Origin: Phycisphaerales bacterium | GTDB taxonomy: Bacteria; Planctomycetota; Phycisphaerae; Phycisphaerales; UBA1924 | DNA length: 64,000 bases | NCBI GenBank assembly: GCA_013360695.1 | Contig: JABWBC010000002.1 | Span: forward strand, 23,002-87,001 | Direction: 5' to 3' | Shown: in pieces, positions 28,784-37,822 of the stretch | How the letters are laid out: each line of letters opens with the position of its first letter | How positions within the stretch are numbered: the stretch's first letter is position 1 | The notes under the pieces: generated by a model | Told to the model about the DNA's origin: nothing | Seen by the model: the letters and a program-made list of their open reading frames with translations, nothing else | Databases searched by the model: none | Program-made: the position numbers and the translations under genes

Positions 28784-31372
28784 CTAACAGCCGAGGTCAA
28801 ATCGTTCGGCGAACTCGTCGTAGTCGTTGCCGTTCACAAACCCGTCATTGTTGAAGTCCGCCGCCGCGTCGCCCGCGTCGAAGGCCTCGGCAAAGGCGTC
28901 GTAGTCATCGCCGTTCACGAAGCCGTCCCCGTTGAAGTCGGCGGGGCAGTTGAGCCCCTCGCACTCGTCGGGTATCCCGTTGTGGTTAGTGTCGCGGCTG
29001 GCCTGCGGAAAATTGAGGTGAAGGTGCCAGGTTGAATAACCCTCGGGGCGGGTAAGCGCGTCGAGACGCCCGTCGTTGTTGAGATCGCCGACCGACATCC
29101 AGTCCGCGGAGTTGCGGACGCCGCGCGTGATCGACCGGCTGTCGACCAGCCCCGAGCCGTTGTTGTAATAGACCGCGGCGGAGGACGGATAGCCGCTGCT
29201 GATCCGCCCGATGGACATGAAGTCCAGATCGTTGTCCAGATCGGCGTCGAACACAGACGGCCCCAATTGGCGCGTGTAGCCGTAACCTCCGAGGGAGGCG
29301 ACCAGTGAGGGGCCGCCGAGCACGCCGCCCTCGTTCTCGAAGAGCCAAACTCCCAGGCAGACGGCGAGCAGATCGTCGTCGGAATCGTGGTCCCAGTCAC
29401 CCACCCAGAAGTTCCCGGGGCCCGTGGCGAAGTTGGGCGCGAGCTCGTACGTCCGCGTCTCGTACGAGCCGAACGTGCCGTCGCCGTTGTTGGGATAGAT
29501 CAGGAAAGCCTCGAGCGCTGGATCGACCGCTTGTCCGCCGAGGCCGGCGAAGAGTTCGGGCGCGCCGTCGCCGTTGACGTCGCCGAACCAGATGCTCCCG
29601 AGGAAGCGCGGCGTATTGACCTCGTAATAGGGCGCGAAATGCCCCTGCCCGTCGCCCAGGCTGATCCGGACGAACGCCTCGATGTTGTTGTTGTAGGTCC
29701 AGGTCCAGATGAGGTCGAGCTCGCCGTCGTTGTTGACGTCGTGCGTGATCGCATCGATGTAGACGTAGAGGTCCGAGGCGATCTCCGGCCCGAACGTGCC
29801 GTCTCCGTTGTTCATCTTGACGAAGCAGTGCCCGCCGAGGCTGAGCAGGTCGAGATCGCCGTCGCGGTCGATGTCGCGGGCGAGGATCTGGCCCGCGGCG
29901 CTCAGGGTGGTGATCTGCGCCGGACCGAAGCGGTTGTTCCCGATGCCGGGGAGCAGTCGGAACTCATGGCCGAGCGTGGAGTACGTGCAGAGATCGGCGA
30001 CGCCATCGCCGGACAGGTCCGCGATGAACGGATAGAACGCGGCGTCGGCGCGACGCATCGTGATGATCGCCTCGAAGTTCAGGTTGTCGAGGTTCTTGAG
30101 CAGACTGAACGTGTACGCCTGGCCGTTGGCGGTAACGATCTCCGGCGCGGCGCTCCCGATCACGTTGCCGATGCTAATCGTGCCCGGCCCGTCGCCGCTG
30201 GTCGCGAAAGACTGGGAATGGCTGAGCAACCCGGCGCTGTTCTTGTAGACATGCACGCAGTGTTCGGCGGGGTCGCCCCAGATCAGATCGGGCCAGGCGT
30301 CGCCGTCGAGGTCGCGCACCGCGAGCTTTCCCGCTTCGCCGGCGATGACGGGGTGCGGCCCCAGGGTCTGGGAGAGCGTGAACGCCCCGACGCCATTGTT
30401 GTTCCAAATCGTCGCCGACTCGCTGTCCTGCGCCGAAACGATGACCTCGGCGTCTCCGTCCTTGTCCAGATCGGCGAGCGCCACGTCGTGGGGCTTGGAG
30501 TACAGCGAGGTCTGGGCGTAACCCGGAATCGTGAGCGTGGCGTGGCCTGCAAAGACGCCGCCGCCGCTGTTCCGCAGGAGCGTGATCGTTCCCGGCCCGA
30601 GGGGAAACGCGAAGATGTGCGTGTTGCCGACCGCGATGTCCGGGAGTTCGTCCCCCGTGAAGTCGCCGATCGCCAGCGACGCGGGCTGATCTCCCACCGC
30701 ATAGGAGACGCGCGCCGAGAACGTCCCGTTCCCGTTGTTCTTGAAGATGTTGATCGTGTTGGTGTTGTCGCACGCGACGCCCAGGTCCAGGTCGCCGTCG
30801 ACGTCAACATCGCCGATGGCTATCCCGAGGTTTCGGGCCTGAGCCGTCAGCGCGACCGGCGCCGCGAACGCGCCGGCGCCGCTGGAAAGTAGCACCTGCA
30901 CCTTGGCAAAGCCCGCGTCGGCGCCCGCCAGGTCGTCGCGACCATCGGCGTTGAGATCGCCCACGACGAAGGAATAGATCACCGCGTTGTCGAGCAGATA
31001 GCGCAGGTGAAACACCAGCGCCGGCCCGGCGTCGTTGCGCCACAGCGAGACCGAGCACCCGCTGCTCCCCTGCGCAGAGGACGTGACGCAATCGAGATCG
31101 CCGTCTTGGTCAAAGTCGATCAGCGCCGTAGCGTAAACGCGGTTCTGTGCCTGCGGGTCGACCCAGTGCTCGACCGCGGACTGGAACCGAGGTCGCGACA
31201 CGTCCGCGGCGTCGGGCACCCCGTTGAGATTGCAGTCCGCCGCCGTTCCGTTCCGGATCTCGTAAGCGTCAAACGACGCGTTTCCGTTGGCGTCCTGGGC
31301 CCGCGCGGCCTGGGCCGCGGCCATCGCCGCCATGACAGCCAAGACCCCGCGCCGAATCATGTTCTTTTTCAT
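28784..31372 (-). CDS. Secreted FG-GAP/VCBS-repeat propeller protein with GC-type dockerin
   Basis: MKKNMIRRGVLAVMAAMAAAQAARAQ; 'DFDQDGDLDCVTSSAQG', 'GDLNADGRDDLAGADAG', 'GDVDVDGDLDLGVACD' repeats; C-term ...FNGDGFVNGDDYDAFAEAFDAGDAAADFNNDGFVNGNDYDEFAERFDLGC. Confidence 0.9.
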   Translation of the reverse strand: MKKNMIRRGVLAVMAAMAAAQAARAQDANGNASFDAYEIRNGTAADCNLNGVPDAADVSRPRFQSAVEHWVDPQAQNRVYATALIDFDQDGDLDCVTSSAQGSSGCSVSLWRNDAGPALVFHLRYLLDNAVIYSFVVGDLNADGRDDLAGADAGFAKVQVLLSSGAGAFAAPVALTAQARNLGIAIGDVDVDGDLDLGVACDNTNTINIFKNNGNGTFSARVSYAVGDQPASLAIGDFTGDELPDIAVGNTHIFAFPLGPGTITLLRNSGGGVFAGHATLTIPGYAQTSLYSKPHDVALADLDKDGDAEVIVSAQDSESATIWNNNGVGAFTLSQTLGPHPVIAGEAGKLAVRDLDGDAWPDLIWGDPAEHCVHVYKNSAGLLSHSQSFATSGDGPGTISIGNVIGSAAPEIVTANGQAYTFSLLKNLDNLNFEAIITMRRADAAFYPFIADLSGDGVADLCTYSTLGHEFRLLPGIGNNRFGPAQITTLSAAGQILARDIDRDGDLDLLSLGGHCFVKMNNGDGTFGPEIASDLYVYIDAITHDVNNDGELDLIWTWTYNNNIEAFVRISLGDGQGHFAPYYEVNTPRFLGSIWFGDVNGDGAPELFAGLGGQAVDPALEAFLIYPNNGDGTFGSYETRTYELAPNFATGPGNFWVGDWDHDSDDDLLAVCLGVWLFENEGGVLGGPSLVASLGGYGYTRQLGPSVFDADLDNDLDFMSIGRISSGYPSSAAVYYNNGSGLVDSRSITRGVRNSADWMSVGDLNNDGRLDALTRPEGYSTWHLHLNFPQASRDTNHNGIPDECEGLNCPADFNGDGFVNGDDYDAFAEAFDAGDAAADFNNDGFVNGNDYDEFAERFDLGC

Positions 31373-31477
31373 GTAATCCTCCGCTCCGCCCGGGGCCACA
31401 CTTCACGCGGCTTTCCGCCGCCGGCGCTCGCACGATTCACGACCAAGCAACCCGACCCGTTCGACCAGTTCCCGGCC

Positions 31478-33394
31478 TCAACAGCCCGCGTCGAATGCCC
31501 CGGCGAACTCGTCGTAGTCGTTGCCGTTCACAAACCCGTCATTGTTAAAGTCCGCCGACGCGTCCCCCGCGTCGAAGGCCTCGGCGAACAGATCGTAATC
31601 ATCACCGTTCACGAAGCCGTCCCCATTGAAGTCAGCGGCGCACGAGCCCGCGCCGATCGTCGAGCACGCGGAGAACTCCGACGTGTCGAGCGTCGACTGA
31701 CGCGTCGCGGTCGCGGTGACCACGCCGCCCACCACGGCGTCATCGCCCAGAAGCGTCACATCAAACGAGGCGTTGCCCGACGCATTCGTATCCACCTCCA
31801 CCGCGCCGAGGTAGAACTTTCCTTCGCCAAAGCTGCTGGGGTCGCACGAGGGCGACGCGAAAAACTCGATCGTGAATCGCTCGTTGGCCACGCTGTTGAA
31901 CGCGCCCGTAACATGCAGGGACTGGCCCGAGAGCTCCGCGCTGCCGACCACCGGGAAGTTCTGGAGTCGATTGGCGCCGCTGTCGGCGTCGCCCGCGTCG
32001 TTGGGCGTCGGCCCGTCGGCGCCGGTGTTCTTGGCCAGCTCGATCCCCAGCCCCCCGCAATCAAAGATCGAGTTTCCCGAGATCGTCACGCCGTCGGAGA
32101 GCGTTCCGACGAGGATGCCGAACGTCTCGACGCCCGAGATGGTGTTGCCCTGGCCGGGGAGCGGCCCGCCGATGGTGACGTTGCCGGTGGTCTGGCGCGC
32201 GGTGCCCGGCGACACCGTGACGCCGCGACGGGTGGGGATGACGGTTACCCCGTCCGCCGCCAGCCCGATGGTGTTGCCCTCGATGACCGTCGTGTCGTTG
32301 TTGGCGTTCATGGCGCTGACAAAGATGGCGTCGCCGAAGATCTGGCCCTGGTAGTGATTCGCGCCCAGGGTCCGCAGGCCCGCCACGAGGTTGCCGCGCA
32401 CGACGGTGTTGATCGAGTCGGTGACGCCCACGCCGGTGGGCCCGATCTGGGGCTGGCGCGCCATGCCGTCGGGCGTGGTGCCGATGTAGTTCCCCTCGAT
32501 GACGGTGTCCTTGGCCCAGACGACGCTCATCTGCGTTCCGGTGGGGAAGCCCTCCTCGCCGTAGTAGCCGTAGCCCGAGATGGTGTTTCGCTCCGCGGGC
32601 GTGGGCCCGCCGATACGGTTGCCGGTGGGATAGACGCAGTACTGGCTGCCCACGACGCTGCAGCGCGTGAGACGGTTGCCGATGACGACGTTGTCGTTCG
32701 ACCAGCAGGCGATCTCGACGAACGACAGCACGTTGCCCTCGCCCGCGCCGGTGCCGCCGATGATGTTGCCCGTCGCGACCGGCCCGCCGAAGTTGCCGTC
32801 GATGCGCACGCTGTCGGTGGTGCAGCCGATCACGCGGTTCTGGTTGCCCGAGATGTGGACCGACGCGCCGAACGCGTTGCCGCCCGTGCCGTCGAGCGCC
32901 TTGACGACGTTCCCGTTTCCGAACAGATAGATGAACGCGGCCCCGTTGGGCGGGCCGAAGTACACGAGCCCCAGTTCGTTGCCGTTCGGATTGGTGTCGC
33001 CCGTGAAGGCGGTCTGGGTCGAGCAATCGATCGTGGTGTCGTTGGAGGAGAGGCTGAGCGGGCCGTCGAGCTCGATCGTCGCGCGATTGGGATAGAACGG
33101 ATGCCACAGGCTCTGCGGGATGGCGAACCCGATCGTCTGCGCCCCCGGGGTGTTGTCCGCGGCGATCATCGCCTCGCGCAGCGACACCTTTCCGTTGGGC
33201 CCGGGAAGGTCGGCGAGCGTGCCGCTCCACGGAATATCGACGAGGTCGTTGGCGGAATCAACGGTGATCGTCTGCCCGGCCGTCGTGCCGCAAGCGCAGG
33301 CCAGGCCAGCAATGGCCGCCAGCAGGCCCGCCCGAGCCCTGTTCAAGTCGGCGTAGCGGCCGTGATAGGTTGCCTGGTTCGCCTGCTTTCTCAT
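31478..33394 (-). CDS. Secreted right-handed beta-helix protein with GC-type dockerin
   Basis: TITVDSANDLVDIPWSGTLADLPGPNGKVSLREAMIAADNTPGAQTIGFAIPQ; paralog of 23144-24952; C-term CAADFNGDGFVNGDDYDLFAEAFDAGDASADFNNDGFVNGNDYDEFAGAFDAGC. Confidence 0.88.
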   Translation of the reverse strand: MRKQANQATYHGRYADLNRARAGLLAAIAGLACACGTTAGQTITVDSANDLVDIPWSGTLADLPGPNGKVSLREAMIAADNTPGAQTIGFAIPQSLWHPFYPNRATIELDGPLSLSSNDTTIDCSTQTAFTGDTNPNGNELGLVYFGPPNGAAFIYLFGNGNVVKALDGTGGNAFGASVHISGNQNRVIGCTTDSVRIDGNFGGPVATGNIIGGTGAGEGNVLSFVEIACWSNDNVVIGNRLTRCSVVGSQYCVYPTGNRIGGPTPAERNTISGYGYYGEEGFPTGTQMSVVWAKDTVIEGNYIGTTPDGMARQPQIGPTGVGVTDSINTVVRGNLVAGLRTLGANHYQGQIFGDAIFVSAMNANNDTTVIEGNTIGLAADGVTVIPTRRGVTVSPGTARQTTGNVTIGGPLPGQGNTISGVETFGILVGTLSDGVTISGNSIFDCGGLGIELAKNTGADGPTPNDAGDADSGANRLQNFPVVGSAELSGQSLHVTGAFNSVANERFTIEFFASPSCDPSSFGEGKFYLGAVEVDTNASGNASFDVTLLGDDAVVGGVVTATATRQSTLDTSEFSACSTIGAGSCAADFNGDGFVNGDDYDLFAEAFDAGDASADFNNDGFVNGNDYDEFAGAFDAGC

Positions 33395-33731
33395 GGTGAT
33401 TCCTCCGGCCGCGCGTGCGGCACGACCTTCATGCGACGGTTCTTTGCCGCTTTTCGCAGGATTTCCGATCCTTCGTCTCCGGCTTTGGACAGGCCCGGGC
33501 CGTCGGACGCGGCGGATTTTGGAGAGTTCCGGCCCCGGTCAAAATCCGATCGTCACTTCCCCCTCATTGGGCGGGTGGGGTGGGCACTCGCCTCCCTTCG
33601 CAACCCATGGGAGTACCCCCGGGGCTGGATGCCTCGGGGGTTCGGATGGTCCTTGCACGCTTTGGGGACGATTGCTTCGGGCTCCGGCCGGATCCGGACG
33701 ACGCGGGATTGCAGCGCGTCGGCGGCCGACC

Positions 33732-35951
33732 TCAGCACCCCGCGTCAAATGCCGACGCAAACTCGTCGTAGTCATTGCCGTTGACGAAGCCGTCGTGGTT
33801 GAAGTCCGCCGCGGCGTCGCCGGCGTCGAAAGCGGACGCGAACGCGTCGTAGTCGTCGCCGTTCACGAAGCCGTCGCCGTTGAAGTCCGCCGCGCACATC
33901 GTCCCCGTGACTTTCAGCACCGCGATCCCGCGCGAGAGGCAGCTCATCCACAGTTCGTAGCCGCCCGGGATGATCTTGACTTCGAGGTCCCAGACCGACG
34001 CGTGCGGGAGGCCGCCCCACTGGGGTTCGCCGTTGGGCGGCGCGGGGAAGGTGCCGACGTTCGTGCCGTCCCACCAGAGCAGGCCCATGTCGGTCGAGGG
34101 ATACTCGGCGTCATAGGTCATCCATACGCGTCCATCGGGCGTGACGGCCAGCGGTCGCACATGCTCGCCCGGGAAGGGCCAGCCGTTGTCATACTCCCAG
34201 GCCTGATACGTCCCGTTGTTCGCGTTGACGCGGAGAAGCGCGCTTCCGGTGCTGGTGAACTGGGCCCATTTGCCGATCCACGCGATTCCGTTGTGGTCGA
34301 CCGCCAGCCCCGTGAAGAGCCCGCCTCCCGGGAAGTCGTCCGCGCTGCGCGAGAAGACGTAGCTGCCGTCGGTGCGCGTGAGTTGATAGTCCTGGTTCGC
34401 CCACACCGTGCCCGGCCGATCGGGGTCGGTCTGAAGCGACATGCCCCAGCCACCGCTGCCGATCGAGTTGAACGTGCCGTTCTGGAAATAGCCGAGGCCG
34501 GAATAGTGCCCGATGGCCCAGAGCCTTCCGAGCGAGTCCTCGCGGTATTGGCGGATCGAATCGAGCGGGCCGGGAATCTCGGTCCACGCGTCGGCTTCGG
34601 CGTCGAGTTCATGCGTGAAATTGAACATCGGGTTGACCGCGACCTTGCCCGTGGAGGCACGCACGCACACCGCTTCGCTGTTGTCGGTCGGGAAGGGCCA
34701 GTCGTAGCCAAGGCCGTAAGTGTACTGGTCCCAGCATGTCCACCGAATGCCGTCGAAACGGACCATGCCGCCGATTCCCGGAGCGGCATTCGCACAGGCA
34801 TAGACATCCCCGGAGTTCGGATCGATCGAAAGGTCGCCGTTGAAAAAATCGAACTGGCTGGTGTTGGTCACGCGATAGCGCTGCCACTCACCCGAACTCG
34901 CATCGCGCCGGAGCGCGCCGCCGAGACCCGATCCACAGAGCCAGATCGTGCCGTCTCCCGCGATGTCGAGATCGTCGATGAAGCCATTGATGTCGGGGAC
35001 GGGTCCGAGGTCGGTCCACGACGTGCCGTTGAAGCGGTGCAGGTGCGCGTAGCCGTCGATCATCAGCGCCTGCATGTTGCCGAACGCGCGGAGCGCCGCA
35101 ACCTGCACCACGGGGTGCTCGGGCGGGAGCGGCGGCGAGACCCAGGTACCGTCGGGACGCAGGCAGTCGAGGCGAGATTGGCCCTGATCCCCATACCACC
35201 GGGTTATCCACATGTTTCCGGCGTCGTCCACGGAGTCGAGCGACGCCAGCGCCGCCGGGTTCCCCGCTGTCGGCGAGAAGCTCGTCCACGAGTTGGTCGT
35301 GCTGTCCCAACGCTCAACCGGGCTGAGCCCGCCCAGGGAGGTCCAGATGTAGTATCCGCCGCCGGGCTTGAGCTGGGCCGCGATCTTGCCGCCGCCGCGC
35401 CCGTCCATGTGGGTCCAGGTGTTCGTTGCGGGGTGGTATCGACTGAGCCCGCCTTCCCCCCAGATCGTGGACTCGGCCGACACCCAGAGCGAGCCGTCGG
35501 GCGCCATCGTCATGTCGCGGGTGAGTCCGCCGGGGAGCGCGGAGTTGTCCGGGCCGTACTTGACGAGCGAGCCTGCCCCGGCCGCGAGATTCATCCGCAT
35601 GACGCCACGCCAGGTGCCCAACCACAGGTTGCCCTGAGAGTCGGAGACCATGTCGCTCACGCGCGTCGTGCCGACGTCGTTGGGATGCCCGATGATGGGG
35701 TAGTCGACGTTTGAGACGTTGATCCAGCGGTTCTCCCCTTGCACGAACTTGGCGATTCCGCCTTCCTCAAAGCTCGGGCTGTAACCGCCGATCCAAGGGT
35801 CATTGTCGGGCCCGATCCAGATCGATTCGTTCCAGTCGCCCTGAATGCCGGTGTTGGTTGGGCGGTAGTAGCGCCACGAATACGCGGGCTGGGCGAACGC
35901 GGAACCCGAAATCAGCATCAGGGCCGCCGCGGCCGAATAACACATCTTCAT
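33732..35951 (-). CDS. Secreted beta-propeller protein with GC-type dockerin
   Basis: Signal peptide MKMCYSAAAALMLISGSAFA; 'YSWRYYRPTNTGIQGDWNESIWIGPDNDPWIGGYSPSFEEGGIAKFVQGENRWINVSNVDYP' nearly matches 25029-27251; C-term FDAGC. Confidence 0.88.
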   Translation of the reverse strand: MKMCYSAAAALMLISGSAFAQPAYSWRYYRPTNTGIQGDWNESIWIGPDNDPWIGGYSPSFEEGGIAKFVQGENRWINVSNVDYPIIGHPNDVGTTRVSDMVSDSQGNLWLGTWRGVMRMNLAAGAGSLVKYGPDNSALPGGLTRDMTMAPDGSLWVSAESTIWGEGGLSRYHPATNTWTHMDGRGGGKIAAQLKPGGGYYIWTSLGGLSPVERWDSTTNSWTSFSPTAGNPAALASLDSVDDAGNMWITRWYGDQGQSRLDCLRPDGTWVSPPLPPEHPVVQVAALRAFGNMQALMIDGYAHLHRFNGTSWTDLGPVPDINGFIDDLDIAGDGTIWLCGSGLGGALRRDASSGEWQRYRVTNTSQFDFFNGDLSIDPNSGDVYACANAAPGIGGMVRFDGIRWTCWDQYTYGLGYDWPFPTDNSEAVCVRASTGKVAVNPMFNFTHELDAEADAWTEIPGPLDSIRQYREDSLGRLWAIGHYSGLGYFQNGTFNSIGSGGWGMSLQTDPDRPGTVWANQDYQLTRTDGSYVFSRSADDFPGGGLFTGLAVDHNGIAWIGKWAQFTSTGSALLRVNANNGTYQAWEYDNGWPFPGEHVRPLAVTPDGRVWMTYDAEYPSTDMGLLWWDGTNVGTFPAPPNGEPQWGGLPHASVWDLEVKIIPGGYELWMSCLSRGIAVLKVTGTMCAADFNGDGFVNGDDYDAFASAFDAGDAAADFNHDGFVNGNDYDEFASAFDAGC

Positions 35952-36061
35952 CTTCCAGCCTCCTCAAGAAGTGGGAATCCCCACTCTGATCCATGCGCGG
36001 TCTGGCGGATCGCTTTGTCTTGATTCGGCCGGATCACGAATCGAATTGTGCCGGGCTCGCG

Positions 36062-37603
36062 CTAACAGCCCGCGTCAAACGCCGACGCAAAGGCGTCGTA
36101 GTCGTCGCCGTTGACGAATCCGTCGCCGTTAAAATCGGCGGCGGGAGCCCCCGTGTCGAAGGCGGACGCGAAGGCGTCGTAGTCGTCGCCGTTGACGAAT
36201 CCGTCGCGGTTGAAGTCGCCCGCGCAGCGTGGCGGGAGTTCCAGCTTCACCAGCGCGTGCGGCTCTCCAAACGCCGGGCTTGAGTTGATGTCCTGGCCCG
36301 CACCGTTCCGCAGGTTGGCGATGACGTACAGCACGCGCCCATTCGACAGCTCGAGTTCATCCAGCGCGAACGCGGGGAGCAAGGGGTTGCCGCGCCCGAT
36401 GAAGGCGTCGTCGTCCGCCAGCCCGTTGCCGTCGAGGTCGACCGGGTCGCCCTCGCGCATCACGACCCCCAGCTCGGAATGCACGATCACGTCGTCGCTG
36501 GCCGGCGCGCCGGCGGATCGGCCCGCGACCAGCCACTCGCCAAGGCCGCTCACCGCAACGGCATAGAACGGCGCGGACCAGGTGCCGCCCGAGGGAATGA
36601 TCGGCGAGCCGCTGCGGGCGACGATATCGCCGTTGCGGTTGGCATAGTGTGAAACGCCGTCGGTGAGCAGGCCGTGCGCGATCCAATCGCCGGCCTGGTT
36701 CATGGCCGCGTGGGTGATGCCGTCGGGAATTTCACCGGTTCCCGGCATGGCGAAGCCCTGCTGGATGACGACGCGCGAGTCGATCGCGAGCACCTCGTCG
36801 AAGTCCTTATCCTCGATGATCTTCCCGTTGGCGAGCCAGTGGGCCCCGTCGGCGGTCGTGAAGAAGCCGCGCTCGGTCCACTTCTCCCAGGTCGGATTGG
36901 AAAGGCCGTCGAGCGAAACGACCGGCGATACGCCGCCCTGTCGGAACGCGTTGTGGTCATAGATCAGCGCCGACTCCAACGCCGGATCTATGTTCACGAT
37001 CGATTCCAGGTGGACGCCGATCACGTCGTTGTCGAGCGGATGGGCCGAGTCCATAAACGTGCCGATGACCTCGTCGCCCGCGTTGGTGGGCGGGAAGTCC
37101 ACGAAATCGTGGAGGATGTCGCCCTGGCTGTGCGTCATGCTGAAGCCAAAGCCGTCCCAGTAGATGACCGCGAAGCGCCCGCCGTTGGGCCCAATCCGCG
37201 AGGTCGTGGTGAACGCGTAGCGATTCCGCCGATTGAAGTTCCCGCGCCCGATCAGGTCATAGGTCTCGCTGATCCCCCCCTGCGGGAGCGGCTGCCCCTC
37301 CTGCGCCAGCACATTCGGCGCTGGGTTGGGCCCGAGCACCAGCACGGACTCCTCGTCCGGGCCTTGCTGTGTCAGGCCGCCCGTCACCCACGTCGAACCG
37401 TCCGGCGAGAGCGTGAACGTGCTGATGGACTTGAAGCGCGTCGCGACCAGTTGGCCCGCGAGATTGCGGGCCCCGGGCACGATCGACGTGGGATGCGTCG
37501 GGTGCTTGGTAAACACCGCCGTCGCCATTTGCGCGCTGGCGCTCCCCGCGCACGCCATCAGCAACGCGGCCACTGCCGCGGTCCCTCTCATGGTGCAATT
37601 CAT
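36062..37603 (-). CDS. Secreted protein of unknown function with GC-type dockerin
   Basis: Start MNCTMRGTAAVAALLMACAGSASA (37603); C-term CAGDFNRDGFVNGDDYDAFASAFDTGAPAADFNGDGFVNGDDYDAFASAFDAGC. Confidence 0.85.
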   Translation of the reverse strand: MNCTMRGTAAVAALLMACAGSASAQMATAVFTKHPTHPTSIVPGARNLAGQLVATRFKSISTFTLSPDGSTWVTGGLTQQGPDEESVLVLGPNPAPNVLAQEGQPLPQGGISETYDLIGRGNFNRRNRYAFTTTSRIGPNGGRFAVIYWDGFGFSMTHSQGDILHDFVDFPPTNAGDEVIGTFMDSAHPLDNDVIGVHLESIVNIDPALESALIYDHNAFRQGGVSPVVSLDGLSNPTWEKWTERGFFTTADGAHWLANGKIIEDKDFDEVLAIDSRVVIQQGFAMPGTGEIPDGITHAAMNQAGDWIAHGLLTDGVSHYANRNGDIVARSGSPIIPSGGTWSAPFYAVAVSGLGEWLVAGRSAGAPASDDVIVHSELGVVMREGDPVDLDGNGLADDDAFIGRGNPLLPAFALDELELSNGRVLYVIANLRNGAGQDINSSPAFGEPHALVKLELPPRCAGDFNRDGFVNGDDYDAFASAFDTGAPAADFNGDGFVNGDDYDAFASAFDAGC

Positions 37604-37755
37604 TGGCGACCTCCACCCCACGCCGCAACAACCATAATCCTACTTCAACAGATGTCGACTTCCGGCCCGCCTTCATGCGACGAACCGAGCTCGGTTCTGT
37701 CAGAGCCCGCCCGATGTCCGGCGGGTGTTTGGCACGCGATGCGGCTATCGGTCCA

Positions 37756-37792
37756 CGAAAAAGGACGCCGACCCGGCTGGTGGTCGGCGTCC
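37756..37792 (-). terminator. Rho-independent terminator for the gene ending at 37823
   Basis: Minus strand GGACGCCGACC-(8 nt)-GGTCGGCGTCC perfect 11-bp stem followed by TTTTTCG. Confidence 0.9.
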
Positions 37793-37822
37793 AAGGGAGT
37801 GTGGGGCACTCCAAAGCGAGTC

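Noticed and set aside
29387-30892. 501-aa + strand ORF
   Set aside because: Antisense to the FG-GAP gene 28784-31372; no recognisable motif, composition explained by the opposite strand.
31007-33784. 925-aa + strand ORF
   Set aside because: Spans the antisense of two dockerin genes and their intergenic region; 'VVVVAVHKPVIVKVRRRVPRVEGLGE' is antisense of the dockerin repeat.
33393-35714. 773-aa + strand ORF
   Set aside because: Antisense to the propeller gene 33732-35951; same antisense-dockerin signature.
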